The notes under the pieces: generated by a model
The model's input: only the letters and a program-made list of their open reading frames with translations
Database searches by the model: none
Told to the model about the DNA's origin: nothing
Assembly (NCBI RefSeq): GCF_001040945.1
Contig: NZ_CP011930.1
Span: 1,674,001-1,738,000 of the forward strand
Direction of reading: 5' to 3'
Source of the DNA: Herbaspirillum seropedicae
GTDB taxonomy: Bacteria; Pseudomonadota; Gammaproteobacteria; Burkholderiales; Burkholderiaceae_D
Length of the DNA stretch: 64,000 nucleotides
Translations under genes and position numbers: made by a program
Shown: one piece after another, positions 17,609-24,920 of the stretch
How the letters are laid out: each line of letters opens with the position of its first letter
Position numbering within the stretch: the first letter of the stretch is position 1

Positions 17609-18547
17609 TCAGCCGCCCGCTTTCTCGCTCCAGAGCGTCACGCCCAGGGTGTGCTCGGCGCCGGGCTCCAGTTCCACCAGGTCTTCCATCACGTTGGCCG
17701 TTTCCACGCACAGCATGCGTTGCCAGGCGTCATCGGCGAACTGTGACAGCCGGCGCGCCTTGCTCACCCAGGGGTTCCAGACCACCGCCGAGGTCGAGCC
17801 GCTGGCCTCGATCTGGATGCGGCGGTTCCAGCCATCGTCGCGGATGGACAGGCGCGGCGGCAGGTCCAGGTAGATGCGGTCGGTTTCGCTGCTGACCACC
17901 AGGGCGCGCTTCTGCTCGCGCTCGGCCCAGCCTTCCAGGGTCTCGATATAGCGGTGGCCTTCCAGGCCTTCGATGGTGACGTCGTGGATGCTGCTGACGG
18001 CGAAATAGCTATGCAGCGCCTGCGTGAGGGCGAGATGCTGCTCGCTGCCATTGCGGGTGGTGAGCTTGAGGTGCAGGCGGTCGTCCAGCAGGATCTCCAG
18101 GCGCAGCTCGATGCCCGGCGGCAGGTGGCGCAGCGCCGGCGATTCGCTGGTGGGCGGGATGGCCAGCACCAGGCGCACGCTGTCGCCCTCGATGGCGTTC
18201 TCCATCAGCAGCCAGGGAATGCCGCGCACCAGACCGTGCGCGGGCAGGCGGCCGCCCGAGTGCAGCGATTGTACCTGCGGCGGGTTGCGCATCAGGTCGC
18301 CGAACCAGGGCCAGCAGACGGGAATCCCGCCGCGCACCGAGTTGCCGGCCTCGAAGGCGGCTTCTTCGCTCATCCAGATCAGCGGTTCCTGTCCATGCTC
18401 CTGGTAGCGCAGCACCTGCGCGCCCTGTTCGGCAATGAGCAGTTCTGCCCGCGCAGTCTGCACGCGCAGGCACTGCAGCTGGTTGACTTCGATGCGCTGG
18501 ATGTGGGGAAGATCGGGCGGGACTTCCTGTTCGTCGATGAGGCTCAT
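17609..18547 (-). CDS. yeaD: D-hexose-6-phosphate mutarotase (aldose 1-epimerase family)
   Basis: The 312-residue product belongs to the galactose mutarotase-like fold, YeaD branch, which interconverts the alpha and beta anomers of hexose 6-phosphates. Visible landmarks are GIPVCWPWFGD, LPAHGLVRGIPWLL with the catalytic-type histidine, TQALHSYFAVSSI, and VVWNPWVSKARRLSQF near the C terminus. The start at 18547 (MSLIDEQEV) is favoured over an upstream in-frame ATG because it matches the usual length. It is divergent from the LysR gene at 18719 and has no obvious operon partner. Confidence 0.88.
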   Translation of the reverse strand: MSLIDEQEVPPDLPHIQRIEVNQLQCLRVQTARAELLIAEQGAQVLRYQEHGQEPLIWMSEEAAFEAGNSVRGGIPVCWPWFGDLMRNPPQVQSLHSGGRLPAHGLVRGIPWLLMENAIEGDSVRLVLAIPPTSESPALRHLPPGIELRLEILLDDRLHLKLTTRNGSEQHLALTQALHSYFAVSSIHDVTIEGLEGHRYIETLEGWAEREQKRALVVSSETDRIYLDLPPRLSIRDDGWNRRIQIEASGSTSAVVWNPWVSKARRLSQFADDAWQRMLCVETANVMEDLVELEPGAEHTLGVTLWSEKAGG

Positions 18548-18687
18548 GCCGATGTCTCCAAGAGAATTCGTTGCGATGGTGCAAGACTGCCACATTTCGG
18601 CCAGTTGCGGGAGATCTGGCCGGCTTTGCAGACGATGCGCCGTGTCTCGCCAGGCCGGAGGAGGGGATCATGGACGGGGCTATAATC

Positions 18688-18698
18688 CACGGATCGTG
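18688..18698. promoter_or_regulatory. Candidate LysR operator upstream of the LysR gene
   Basis: ATCCACGGATCGTGGAT (18685-18701) is a near-perfect palindrome 18 bases before the LysR start. Its core CACGGATCGTG matches the site upstream of dmlA. A TATAAT-like box (18681-18686) overlaps its left edge, which suggests autorepression. Confidence 0.55.
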
Positions 18699-18718
18699 GA
18701 TCTCAATGGCTACATATC

Positions 18719-19633
18719 GTGAACAATACTCCCTTGCTGGAAGACCTGCGCCTGTTCTGCGTGGTGGCGCGCCACAGCAGTTTTGCGGGTTCGGCGCGCG
18801 AGGTGGGCGCATCACCCGCCTACATCAGCAAGCGCATCGCCCTGTTGGAGCAGGCCCTGGGGGTGCGGCTGTTCCATCGCACCACGCGCAGCGTGGTCAT
18901 GACCGAAGAGGGCGGCAATGTCCATGAATGGGCGCGCAGGATCCTGGATGACGTCGAGCAGATGATGGAGACAGTGAGCAGCGCCAAGCGCGTGCCGCGT
19001 GGGTTGCTCAAGATCAGCACCAGCTTCGGGCTGGGACGCAAGGTGGTCTCGCCCTTGCTGTCGCGCTTTGCCAGCGAACATCCGGAGCTGAAGATACAGC
19101 TGGAGCTGGTGGACCGGCAGATCGACCTGGTCAATGAGGGGATCGATCTGGATATCCGCGTGGGGGCGGGGCATGAGCCGCATCTGTTCTCCAAGCGCAT
19201 CCTGCCCAGCCAGCGGGTACTGTGCGCCAGCCCGGCCTATCTCAAGAAACATGGCCTGCCTGCAGACCTGGCTGCGCTGCGCCAGCATCAGTGCCTGGTG
19301 ATCCGCGAGCGCAACCAGTCCTTTGGCATCTGGCGCATGATGGGGCCCAAGGGAGTGGAGACGGTCAAGGTCTCGGGCATGCTGGCCTCCAATCACGGCG
19401 AGATCATCCATCAATGGGCCGTCGATGGTCATGGCATCATCCTGCGCTCGGCCTGGGATGTGGCCGACAGCCTCAAGCGCGGCCGGCTGGTGCGGGTGTT
19501 GCCTCAGTATTATCAGGAGGCTGACTTGTGTGCGGTCTATCCCCTGCAGTTGAAGAATTCGGCCAAGGTGCGGGAATGCGTGCGCTTCTTGCAGAAGCAT
19601 CTGGATGTGGCGGTGTTGCCGGCCATGGCTTGA
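18719..19633 (+). CDS. LysR-type regulator, DmlR-like
   Basis: A 304-residue regulator starting at GTG (MNNTPLLEDLRLFCVV). The winged helix (about 8-66) contains SSFAGSAREVGASPAYISKR and VRLFHRTTRSVVMTEEG; the rest is a LysR effector domain of the LysR/DmlR/GcvA-like branch (RVLCASPAYLKKHGLPADL is typical). An operator-like palindrome in its own promoter also occurs upstream of the dmlA gene 1.2 kb away, so control of D-malate or tartrate use is the best guess. The mutarotase gene between them reads the other way and may share control. Confidence 0.88.
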   Translation: MNNTPLLEDLRLFCVVARHSSFAGSAREVGASPAYISKRIALLEQALGVRLFHRTTRSVVMTEEGGNVHEWARRILDDVEQMMETVSSAKRVPRGLLKISTSFGLGRKVVSPLLSRFASEHPELKIQLELVDRQIDLVNEGIDLDIRVGAGHEPHLFSKRILPSQRVLCASPAYLKKHGLPADLAALRQHQCLVIRERNQSFGIWRMMGPKGVETVKVSGMLASNHGEIIHQWAVDGHGIILRSAWDVADSLKRGRLVRVLPQYYQEADLCAVYPLQLKNSAKVRECVRFLQKHLDVAVLPAMA

Positions 19634-19681
19634 TAGGGAGGACAGGGAGAGTCGGAGGTTGGCAGTGTGCGCATCCCCCTC

Positions 19682-19776
19682 CCGTTCGGACTGAGTAGCC
19701 GCGTGAGCGGCGTATCGAAGACGCGAGGTCCGTAGCGCCTTCGATACGCGCCTGCGGCGCTACTCAGTCCGAACGG
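19682..19776. repeat. Extragenic palindromic repeat, copy 1
   Basis: A 95-base element bounded by CCGTTCGGACTGAGTAGC and its reverse complement. The interior is also palindromic (CGTATCGAAG with CTTCGATACG). Copy 2 lies at 19863-19957, and the match between copies continues about 39 bases beyond the right end, giving a 135-base direct repeat with a period of 181. A related copy is at 49584-49677. No ORF is inside. The 386-base gap 19634-20019 is filled by copies 1 and 2. Confidence 0.9.
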
Positions 19777-19862
19777 TAGGTGGGAGCAATGGCTTCGTGC
19801 TCGACACTCTGCGCTCAATGCTTTGAGCTAGGGGGAGGGCGCGGGTGAGTGTGCATCCTCTC

Positions 19863-19957
19863 CCGTTCGGACTGAGTAGCCGCGTGAGCGGCGTATCGAA
19901 GACGCGAGGTCCGTAGCGCCTTCGATACGCGCCTGCGGCGCTACTCAGTCCGAACGG
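19863..19957. repeat. Extragenic palindromic repeat, copy 2
   Basis: Essentially identical to the element at 19682-19776, including the shared right flank TAGGTGGGAGCAATGGCTTC. It ends about 60 bases before the stop of the convergent regulator gene at 20020. Confidence 0.9.
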
Positions 19958-20019
19958 TAGGTGGGAGCAATGGCTTCGTGCTCGACACTCTGCGCTGCAG
20001 AATGCTCAACGCTCAATGT

Positions 20020-20868
20020 TCAGCGCCCATCCAGATGCTGCCGCACGATGCGCTCCAGCGCTTGCGCCACCTGTGATACAGCGGCGTGCTCGGCGTGGCG
20101 GCGATGGTGCAGCAGCCGCAGCGGCGGTGCATCCAGCGGCAGGGGCGGGCGCAGGCAGCTCAGCGCCACCGGGTGGGCCGCGCTGGCCGCAGGCACGCAG
20201 TGCATGGGCATGAGGGCGATCAGGTCGGAGCCGTGCAGCAGGGCCGGGGCCATCAGGAAATTGGGGATCACCATGCCGATGCGCGCCCGGTGGCCCTGGG
20301 TGGCGAGCTGCTCATCGAGCATGCGATTCAAGGTGTCGTGACAAGAAATGCGCAGCTGTGGATGGGCCAGCCATTTGGCCAGGGTCAGTCCTTGCGCGGC
20401 CGGATGGTCGCGCCGCATGACGGCCACGCAGCGCTCTTGCAGGACGTCGCGCACGCGCAGCGATGCATTGGGCGTGATGGCTCCCAGCACCAGTTCGGTG
20501 TGGCCGCTTTCCAGGCTGGCGGCGGCATGGGCGTCGCCCTGCCAGGGCTGGAACTCCAGCGTCAGCGCGCCAGCGCTGTCGGCCAGCTCGCGGTACAGCG
20601 GCTGCGCCACCACCTGCGCCGGATAATCCGGCATGAGGATGCGCACCCGCTGCGGCTGGGCGCTTGCGCCGGCACTGGCCGATGCGGCGTGGCGTTCGGC
20701 CAGCGCCTGGCGCAGCGGTTCGCGCAGCAACTGGCGGCAGCGTTCCAGCGCACTGGCTGCGGCTGGCAAGGACATGCCCACCCGCGCGGCGGCGCGCGCC
20801 AGGTGGGTTTCGTCGAGGACGGCGTCGAGCAATTGCAGCAGGCGGGTGTCGAGGGCAGCGAGGTTCAT
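20020..20868 (-). CDS. LysR-like regulator with degenerate DNA-binding wing
   Basis: A 282-residue protein. The N terminus resembles a LysR helix-turn-helix (LDTRLLQLLDAVLDETHLARAAARVGMS), but the wing normally seen as LF.R..RG..LT is replaced by an Ala-rich, low-complexity stretch (LAERHAASASAGASAQPQ). The rest is a LysR effector domain (RVRILMPDYPAQVVAQPLY, VAVMRRDHPAAQG). DNA binding may be altered, or the protein may act by hetero-oligomerisation; both are inference. Its neighbours are the repeat pair and the FdsR-like gene, which reads in the same direction 119 bases upstream. The target is unknown. Confidence 0.75.
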   Translation of the reverse strand: MNLAALDTRLLQLLDAVLDETHLARAAARVGMSLPAAASALERCRQLLREPLRQALAERHAASASAGASAQPQRVRILMPDYPAQVVAQPLYRELADSAGALTLEFQPWQGDAHAAASLESGHTELVLGAITPNASLRVRDVLQERCVAVMRRDHPAAQGLTLAKWLAHPQLRISCHDTLNRMLDEQLATQGHRARIGMVIPNFLMAPALLHGSDLIALMPMHCVPAASAAHPVALSCLRPPLPLDAPPLRLLHHRRHAEHAAVSQVAQALERIVRQHLDGR

Positions 20869-20987
20869 GAAGCGATCAGGCAGAAAAGAAACGACCCGCA
20901 GCCGGGCGGTTGCGGGTCAGGGGCGGCAGTGTAGCCGCTTCGCCGCGCGCCTTCAAGAGCGGCGCGGGCGGCTGCCAGGCGTGGGGA

Positions 20988-22055
20988 TCAGCCGAAGGCT
21001 TCCTTGATGGTCTGGATCTTGCCCATCTCGGTGGCGTCGTAGCCGGCCAGGTTGTTGACCACCTTGCGGAAGCTGTCCGATTGCAGGATGTCGATGACTG
21101 CGCGGATCAGCGGATCGTGTAGCGAAGCCGCCGGCAGGGCGAAGAAATAGCGCTCGCGCACCAGCGGAATGAAGCCCAGTCCGAAGCGATGGGCGGCGGT
21201 CTGCACCCCGAAGCCGACGTCGGCCATGCCGCTGGCGATGAAGGCAGCCACCGCCGAATGGGTGAACTCGGTGTTCTCGAAGCCGTTGATCTTCTTGTGC
21301 GGAATGCCCGCGCCGGCCAGCATCAGCTCCAGCAGCATGCGCGTGCCCGAGCCCGCTTCGCGATTGACGAAGCGCAGGTCGGTGCGGATCAGGTCAGTGA
21401 GGTTGCGCACGCCTTTGGGATTGTCCGGTTCCACGAACAGGCCCTGGTTGCGGATGGCCAGGTGGATCAGGCAGTCGCTGCGCTTGTTGAGCCATTTGGC
21501 GTAGGTGGAGATGGCCGGCTTCTCGAATTCTCCCAGCGGCACATGAAAGCCGGCCAGGTCGCACTCCTGGCGCGACAGCGCGGCCACGGCGTCGGTGCTG
21601 TGGCGATAGCGCACTTCCACCGGCAGGCGTGCTTCATTGATCTTGCCCAATAGGGCCGCCACCGCAAAACCATGGCTGGCGTTCAGGCGCACTTTCTCGG
21701 CCTTGCCCTCGACGGTCTTGCCCAGTTCGACTTCCAGCTCCGAGGCCAGGCTGTCCAGCGTCGGGGACAGGCGCGCCGTCACCAGGCGATCCGCCCACAG
21801 CAGCTTGCTGGCGAAATCGGTGAGTGTGGTGCCACGGCCACGTCCGCTCTCGATCAGGGCATTGCCGAACAGCCGTTCGGCCTCGCGCAACAGGCCCCAG
21901 GCATGGCGGTAGGAGTAGCGCGTCAACTGCGCCGCGCGGGCGATGGAACCGCTTTGCTGGATGGCGGTGAGCAACATCAGCAGGTTGGCGGTGTCCAGCG
22001 GCGCCTCGTTGTCGTAGGCGATTTCCCAGTGGGGTTTGATGTGGACTTTGTACAT
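20988..22055 (-). CDS. fdsR: FdsR-like regulator: ModE-type HTH plus periplasmic-binding-like domain
   Basis: A 355-residue protein. Residues 25-95 form a ModE-type winged helix (AIQQSGSIARAAQLTRYSYRHAWGLLREAE, split by GRGRGTTLTDFASKLL). From about 120 to 340 there is a type II binding-protein-like sensor domain (FVNREAGSGTRMLLELML, ASGMADVGFGVQTAA). This architecture and its place beside formate genes match FdsR, the formate-responsive regulator of the soluble formate dehydrogenase operon in Cupriavidus. It is divergent from the oxalate/formate antiporter gene with a 224-base gap holding an inverted repeat. It is likely to control the antiporter and the fds operon; the ligand (formate or molybdate) is not proven. 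Confidence 0.8.
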   Translation of the reverse strand: MYKVHIKPHWEIAYDNEAPLDTANLLMLLTAIQQSGSIARAAQLTRYSYRHAWGLLREAERLFGNALIESGRGRGTTLTDFASKLLWADRLVTARLSPTLDSLASELEVELGKTVEGKAEKVRLNASHGFAVAALLGKINEARLPVEVRYRHSTDAVAALSRQECDLAGFHVPLGEFEKPAISTYAKWLNKRSDCLIHLAIRNQGLFVEPDNPKGVRNLTDLIRTDLRFVNREAGSGTRMLLELMLAGAGIPHKKINGFENTEFTHSAVAAFIASGMADVGFGVQTAAHRFGLGFIPLVRERYFFALPAASLHDPLIRAVIDILQSDSFRKVVNNLAGYDATEMGKIQTIKEAFG

Positions 22056-22112
22056 TTAAGAAAAATAAAGCATATTGAAACGCCCGTTTATCGGTGATAA
22101 TTTCGCGTCACT

Positions 22113-22140
22113 CCGCATAAATGATAGAAAATATATGCGG
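22113..22140. promoter_or_regulatory. Inverted repeat in the fdsR/antiporter divergent promoter
   Basis: CCGCATA (22113-22119) and TATGCGG (22134-22140) are perfect complements 14 bases apart in an AT-rich spacer, a spacing suited to a dimeric winged-helix regulator such as the neighbouring ModE-like protein. Confidence 0.5.
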
Positions 22141-22279
22141 CGTTGTACATATATAAATACAAGAGAAGGACATCGTCGCAAAGATGGAACGGTTTCACGA
22201 CCCGTTCCTACCGGCTTTGCCGCGACCTCCTTCCTTCGTTTTACCTACACACATCACTCATAAAATATCCGGAGGAATA

Positions 22280-23926
22280 ATGGCTTTCGATTTCCTGAAC
22301 AAGGAACACACAGTCGCCAAGCCTGGCTTCAATCGCTGGCTGGTCCCGCCAGCAGCACTCGCAATCCACCTTTGCATCGGTATGGCCTACGGTTTTTCCG
22401 TGTTCTGGCTGCCGCTGTCCAAGGCCCTGGGCGTGACCGCGCCCATCGCCTGCGGCGCCGATGTCGGTTTCTTCGCCCAGGTCTTCTCGTCCTCCTGTGA
22501 CTGGAAGATTTCCATGCTGGGCTGGATGTACACGATGTTCTTCGTCCTCCTGGGCATCTCCGCGGCCCTCTGGGGTGGCTGGCTGGAACACGCCGGTCCC
22601 CGCAAGGCCGGTGTGGTGGCCGCCATCTGCTGGTGCGGCGGCCTCTTGATCTCGGCCCTGGGCGTGAAGACGCACCAGATCTGGCTGATGTGGCTGGGCT
22701 CGGGCGTGATCGGCGGCGTGGGCCTGGGCCTGGGCTATATCTCGCCCGTGTCGACCCTGATCAAGTGGTTCCCTGACCGTCGCGGCATGGCCACCGGCAT
22801 GGCCATCATGGGCTTCGGCGGCGGCGCGCTGGTCGGCACCCCGCTGGCTGATGCGCTGATGAAGAAGTTCGCCACCCCCACTTCGGTGGGCGTGTGGGAA
22901 ACCTTCGTGGTCATGGCCGTCATCTACTTCGTCTTCATGATGGCCGGCGCCTTCGGCTACCGCGTGCCGCCGACCGGCTGGAAGCCGGCTGGCTGGACCC
23001 CGCCGGTGGCCAAGTCCTCGGCGACCATGATCACCCAGAACCACGTGCACGTCTCCAAGGTCTGGGGCATTCCCCAGTTCTGGCTGGTGTGGCTGGTGCT
23101 CTGCCTGAACGTGTCGGCCGGTATCGGCGTCATCGGCATCGCCTCGCCGATGCTGCAGGAAGTGTTCGGCGGCAAGCTCTTGGGCGTAAACATCGGCTTC
23201 AATGACCTCTCGGTCGAGCAGAAGACCGCCATCGCAGCGCTGGCTGCCGGCTTCACGGGCCTGATCTCGCTGTTCAACATCGGTGGCCGTTTCGCCTGGG
23301 CGTCGTGCTCGGACTTCTTCGGTCGCAAGATGACCTACGCCATCTTCTTCGTGCTGGGCTTCGTGCTGTACGTGAGCCTGCCGTGGTCGGCCAAGGCCGG
23401 CAACATCCCGCTGTTCGTGGGTGCGGTCTGCATCATCCTGTCGATGTATGGCGGCGGCTTCGCTACCGTGCCGGCTTACCTGGCCGACCTGTTCGGCACC
23501 CAGATGGTGGGCGCCATCCACGGCCGCCTGCTGACCGCGTGGGCCACTGCCGGCATCCTCGGTCCGGTGGTGGTGAACTACATGCGTGAGTACCAGCTGG
23601 CCCAGGGCATGCCCAAGAACGAGGTCTACAACACCACCATGTACATCCTGGCCGGCATGCTCATCCTGGGCCTGATCTGCAACCTGCTGATCCGCCCGGT
23701 CGCAGCCAAGCACTTCATGACGCCGGAAGAACTGGCCCATGAAAAGAAACTGGCCCACGAAAAGTCGGCGGCCGATGCCGCAGTCACTGCCGGTTCGGGC
23801 GACATGTCCCAGATCGGCAGCGGCGGCAACCCCGTCTTCATCGGTCTGGCCTGGGCGGCTGTCGGTATTCCGCTGATCTGGGGGATCACCCTGGTGCTGC
23901 AGAAGTCGGCGGTGCTGTTCCGTTGA
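22280..23926 (+). CDS. OFA-family oxalate/formate antiporter-like MFS transporter
   Basis: A 548-residue inner-membrane carrier with 12 or more hydrophobic helices. RFVVPP-like entry (NRWLVPPAALAIHLCIGMAYG), GGVGLGLGYISPVSTLIKWF and FPDRRGMATGMAIMGFGGGA are hallmarks of the oxalate:formate antiporter family. GGAGG at 22271-22275 places the start at 22280. The family is usually about 420 residues; here helices 6 and 7 are separated by a long loop and a hydrophilic insert (EELAHEKKLAHEKSAADAA) precedes a last extra helix. Its place between an FdsR-like regulator and formate dehydrogenase genes suggests formate or oxalate transport. Confidence 0.88.
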   Translation: MAFDFLNKEHTVAKPGFNRWLVPPAALAIHLCIGMAYGFSVFWLPLSKALGVTAPIACGADVGFFAQVFSSSCDWKISMLGWMYTMFFVLLGISAALWGGWLEHAGPRKAGVVAAICWCGGLLISALGVKTHQIWLMWLGSGVIGGVGLGLGYISPVSTLIKWFPDRRGMATGMAIMGFGGGALVGTPLADALMKKFATPTSVGVWETFVVMAVIYFVFMMAGAFGYRVPPTGWKPAGWTPPVAKSSATMITQNHVHVSKVWGIPQFWLVWLVLCLNVSAGIGVIGIASPMLQEVFGGKLLGVNIGFNDLSVEQKTAIAALAAGFTGLISLFNIGGRFAWASCSDFFGRKMTYAIFFVLGFVLYVSLPWSAKAGNIPLFVGAVCIILSMYGGGFATVPAYLADLFGTQMVGAIHGRLLTAWATAGILGPVVVNYMREYQLAQGMPKNEVYNTTMYILAGMLILGLICNLLIRPVAAKHFMTPEELAHEKKLAHEKSAADAAVTAGSGDMSQIGSGGNPVFIGLAWAAVGIPLIWGITLVLQKSAVLFR

Positions 23927-23942
23927 TGGCTTGCTGACCCAG

Positions 23943-23990
23943 TCACGTAATTAAGTTACGTAATTAGTTGCGTAATTAATTAGTTACGTA
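23943..23990. repeat. Tandem ACGTAATTA repeats after the antiporter gene
   Basis: Four degenerate units (CACGTAATTAAGT, TACGTAATTAGT, TGCGTAATTAATTAGT, TACGTAGTTTG) sit in line, very AT-rich in a GC-rich genome and full of TACGTA palindromes. They could be clustered protein sites or a slippage-prone tract. Confidence 0.7.
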
Positions 23991-24028
23991 GTTTGCTGAT
24001 CTAGCAGTTTAGTCATTTCGTTTCACCC

Positions 24029-24127
24029 GCAGGCCGGCTCCACCCGGCCTGCACGCAGGACCGCAGCGGCGAAAGCCGCTGACACAAGCTGCCATGGCCA
24101 CGTGAACCAGGGCAGCTTGTGTCAGCG
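24029..24127 (+). promoter_or_regulatory. Structured leader with alternative hairpins upstream of fdsG
   Basis: Three stems lie in line: GCAGGCCGG/CCGGCCTGC (24029-24037 with 24044-24052); CAGCGGC-GAAA-GCCGCTG (24064-24070 with 24075-24081); and a 17-bp perfect inverted repeat (24077-24093 with 24111-24127, 17-base loop). The second and third share bases 24077-24081, so they cannot form fully together. None is followed by a U-run. The whole gap 23927-24443 has no gene. The first stem may end the antiporter message; the others look like a switchable leader for the fds operon. Confidence 0.55.
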
Positions 24128-24443
24128 ACTATCAAAAAAAACAGGAGCATGGCCCGCCCACCCGGTAAGGGCAGGCCAGCATCCGCAGTGTTCAGACCAA
24201 CCCCTAAAGGCAGGGAGAACATGCAAGAACGGAGACTAGCTGGTTCGTCAGGCACGACGGTGCGCGCCCTTCACCGGGGCAGCGCCACGCCGCCGCATTG
24301 TTCTTCCCATCCCTTGATCTGCTTTCCGCAGGCTGCGCCGCCGTAGGCGCGGTTCCATCCCTTTCATTCGTCAATTGCGCGGTCCGCAGAAGATCCTCCG
24401 GGAGAGGGACAAGGTCCGCATCAAGGCAACACAGGAGGCATCA

Positions 24444-24920
24444 ATGAAGAGGCAACAGGTTTTCGACGTGGCGGCGGTGCGCGGCATCATCGCCGAGCGC
24501 AAGGAGATGGCCGGCGCCATGCTCCCCATCCTGCATGGCATCCAGGAAAAAGTCGGCTATATCCCCGCCGATGCGGTGCCGATGATCGCGGGGGAGTTGA
24601 ATGTCTCGCGCGCCGAGGTGCATGGGGTGATCTCCTTCTATCACTTCTTCCGCCAGGAGCCGGCGGGCCGGCATGTGGTGCAGGTCTGCCGCGCCGAAGC
24701 CTGCCAGGCGCGTGGCGGCGAAGCCCTGGCCGAGCATGCGCAGAACGTGCTGGGCTGCGGCTTCCACGACACCAGCGCCGATGGCCAGTTCACGCTGGAG
24801 CCGGTGTATTGCCTGGGCCAGTGCGCCATCGGTCCCAACCTCACCCTCGATGACGAGCTGCACGCCCGCGTCGATGCCGACAAGTTCAAGCGCTTGATCC
24901 AGGCCAAGCGGGAGGCATGA
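24444..24920 (+). CDS. fdsG: NAD-dependent formate dehydrogenase gamma subunit (NuoE-like)
   Basis: A 158-residue [2Fe-2S] protein of the soluble, molybdenum-containing formate dehydrogenase that oxidises formate to CO2 with NAD+. The thioredoxin-like ferredoxin fold carries cluster ligands in VQVCRAEACQARG and VYCLGQC. AGGAGG precedes the ATG at 24444. The stop overlaps the start of fdsB (ATGA). It is first in the order fdsG-B-A-C(fdhD)-D known from Cupriavidus necator. A long structured leader precedes it. Confidence 0.95.
   Translation: MKRQQVFDVAAVRGIIAERKEMAGAMLPILHGIQEKVGYIPADAVPMIAGELNVSRAEVHGVISFYHFFRQEPAGRHVVQVCRAEACQARGGEALAEHAQNVLGCGFHDTSADGQFTLEPVYCLGQCAIGPNLTLDDELHARVDADKFKRLIQAKREA

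Noticed and set aside
19682..19957. Insertion sequence
   Set aside because: No ORF of transposase size and no target-site duplication are visible; the unit is a nested palindrome, so a non-autonomous repeat is the better reading.
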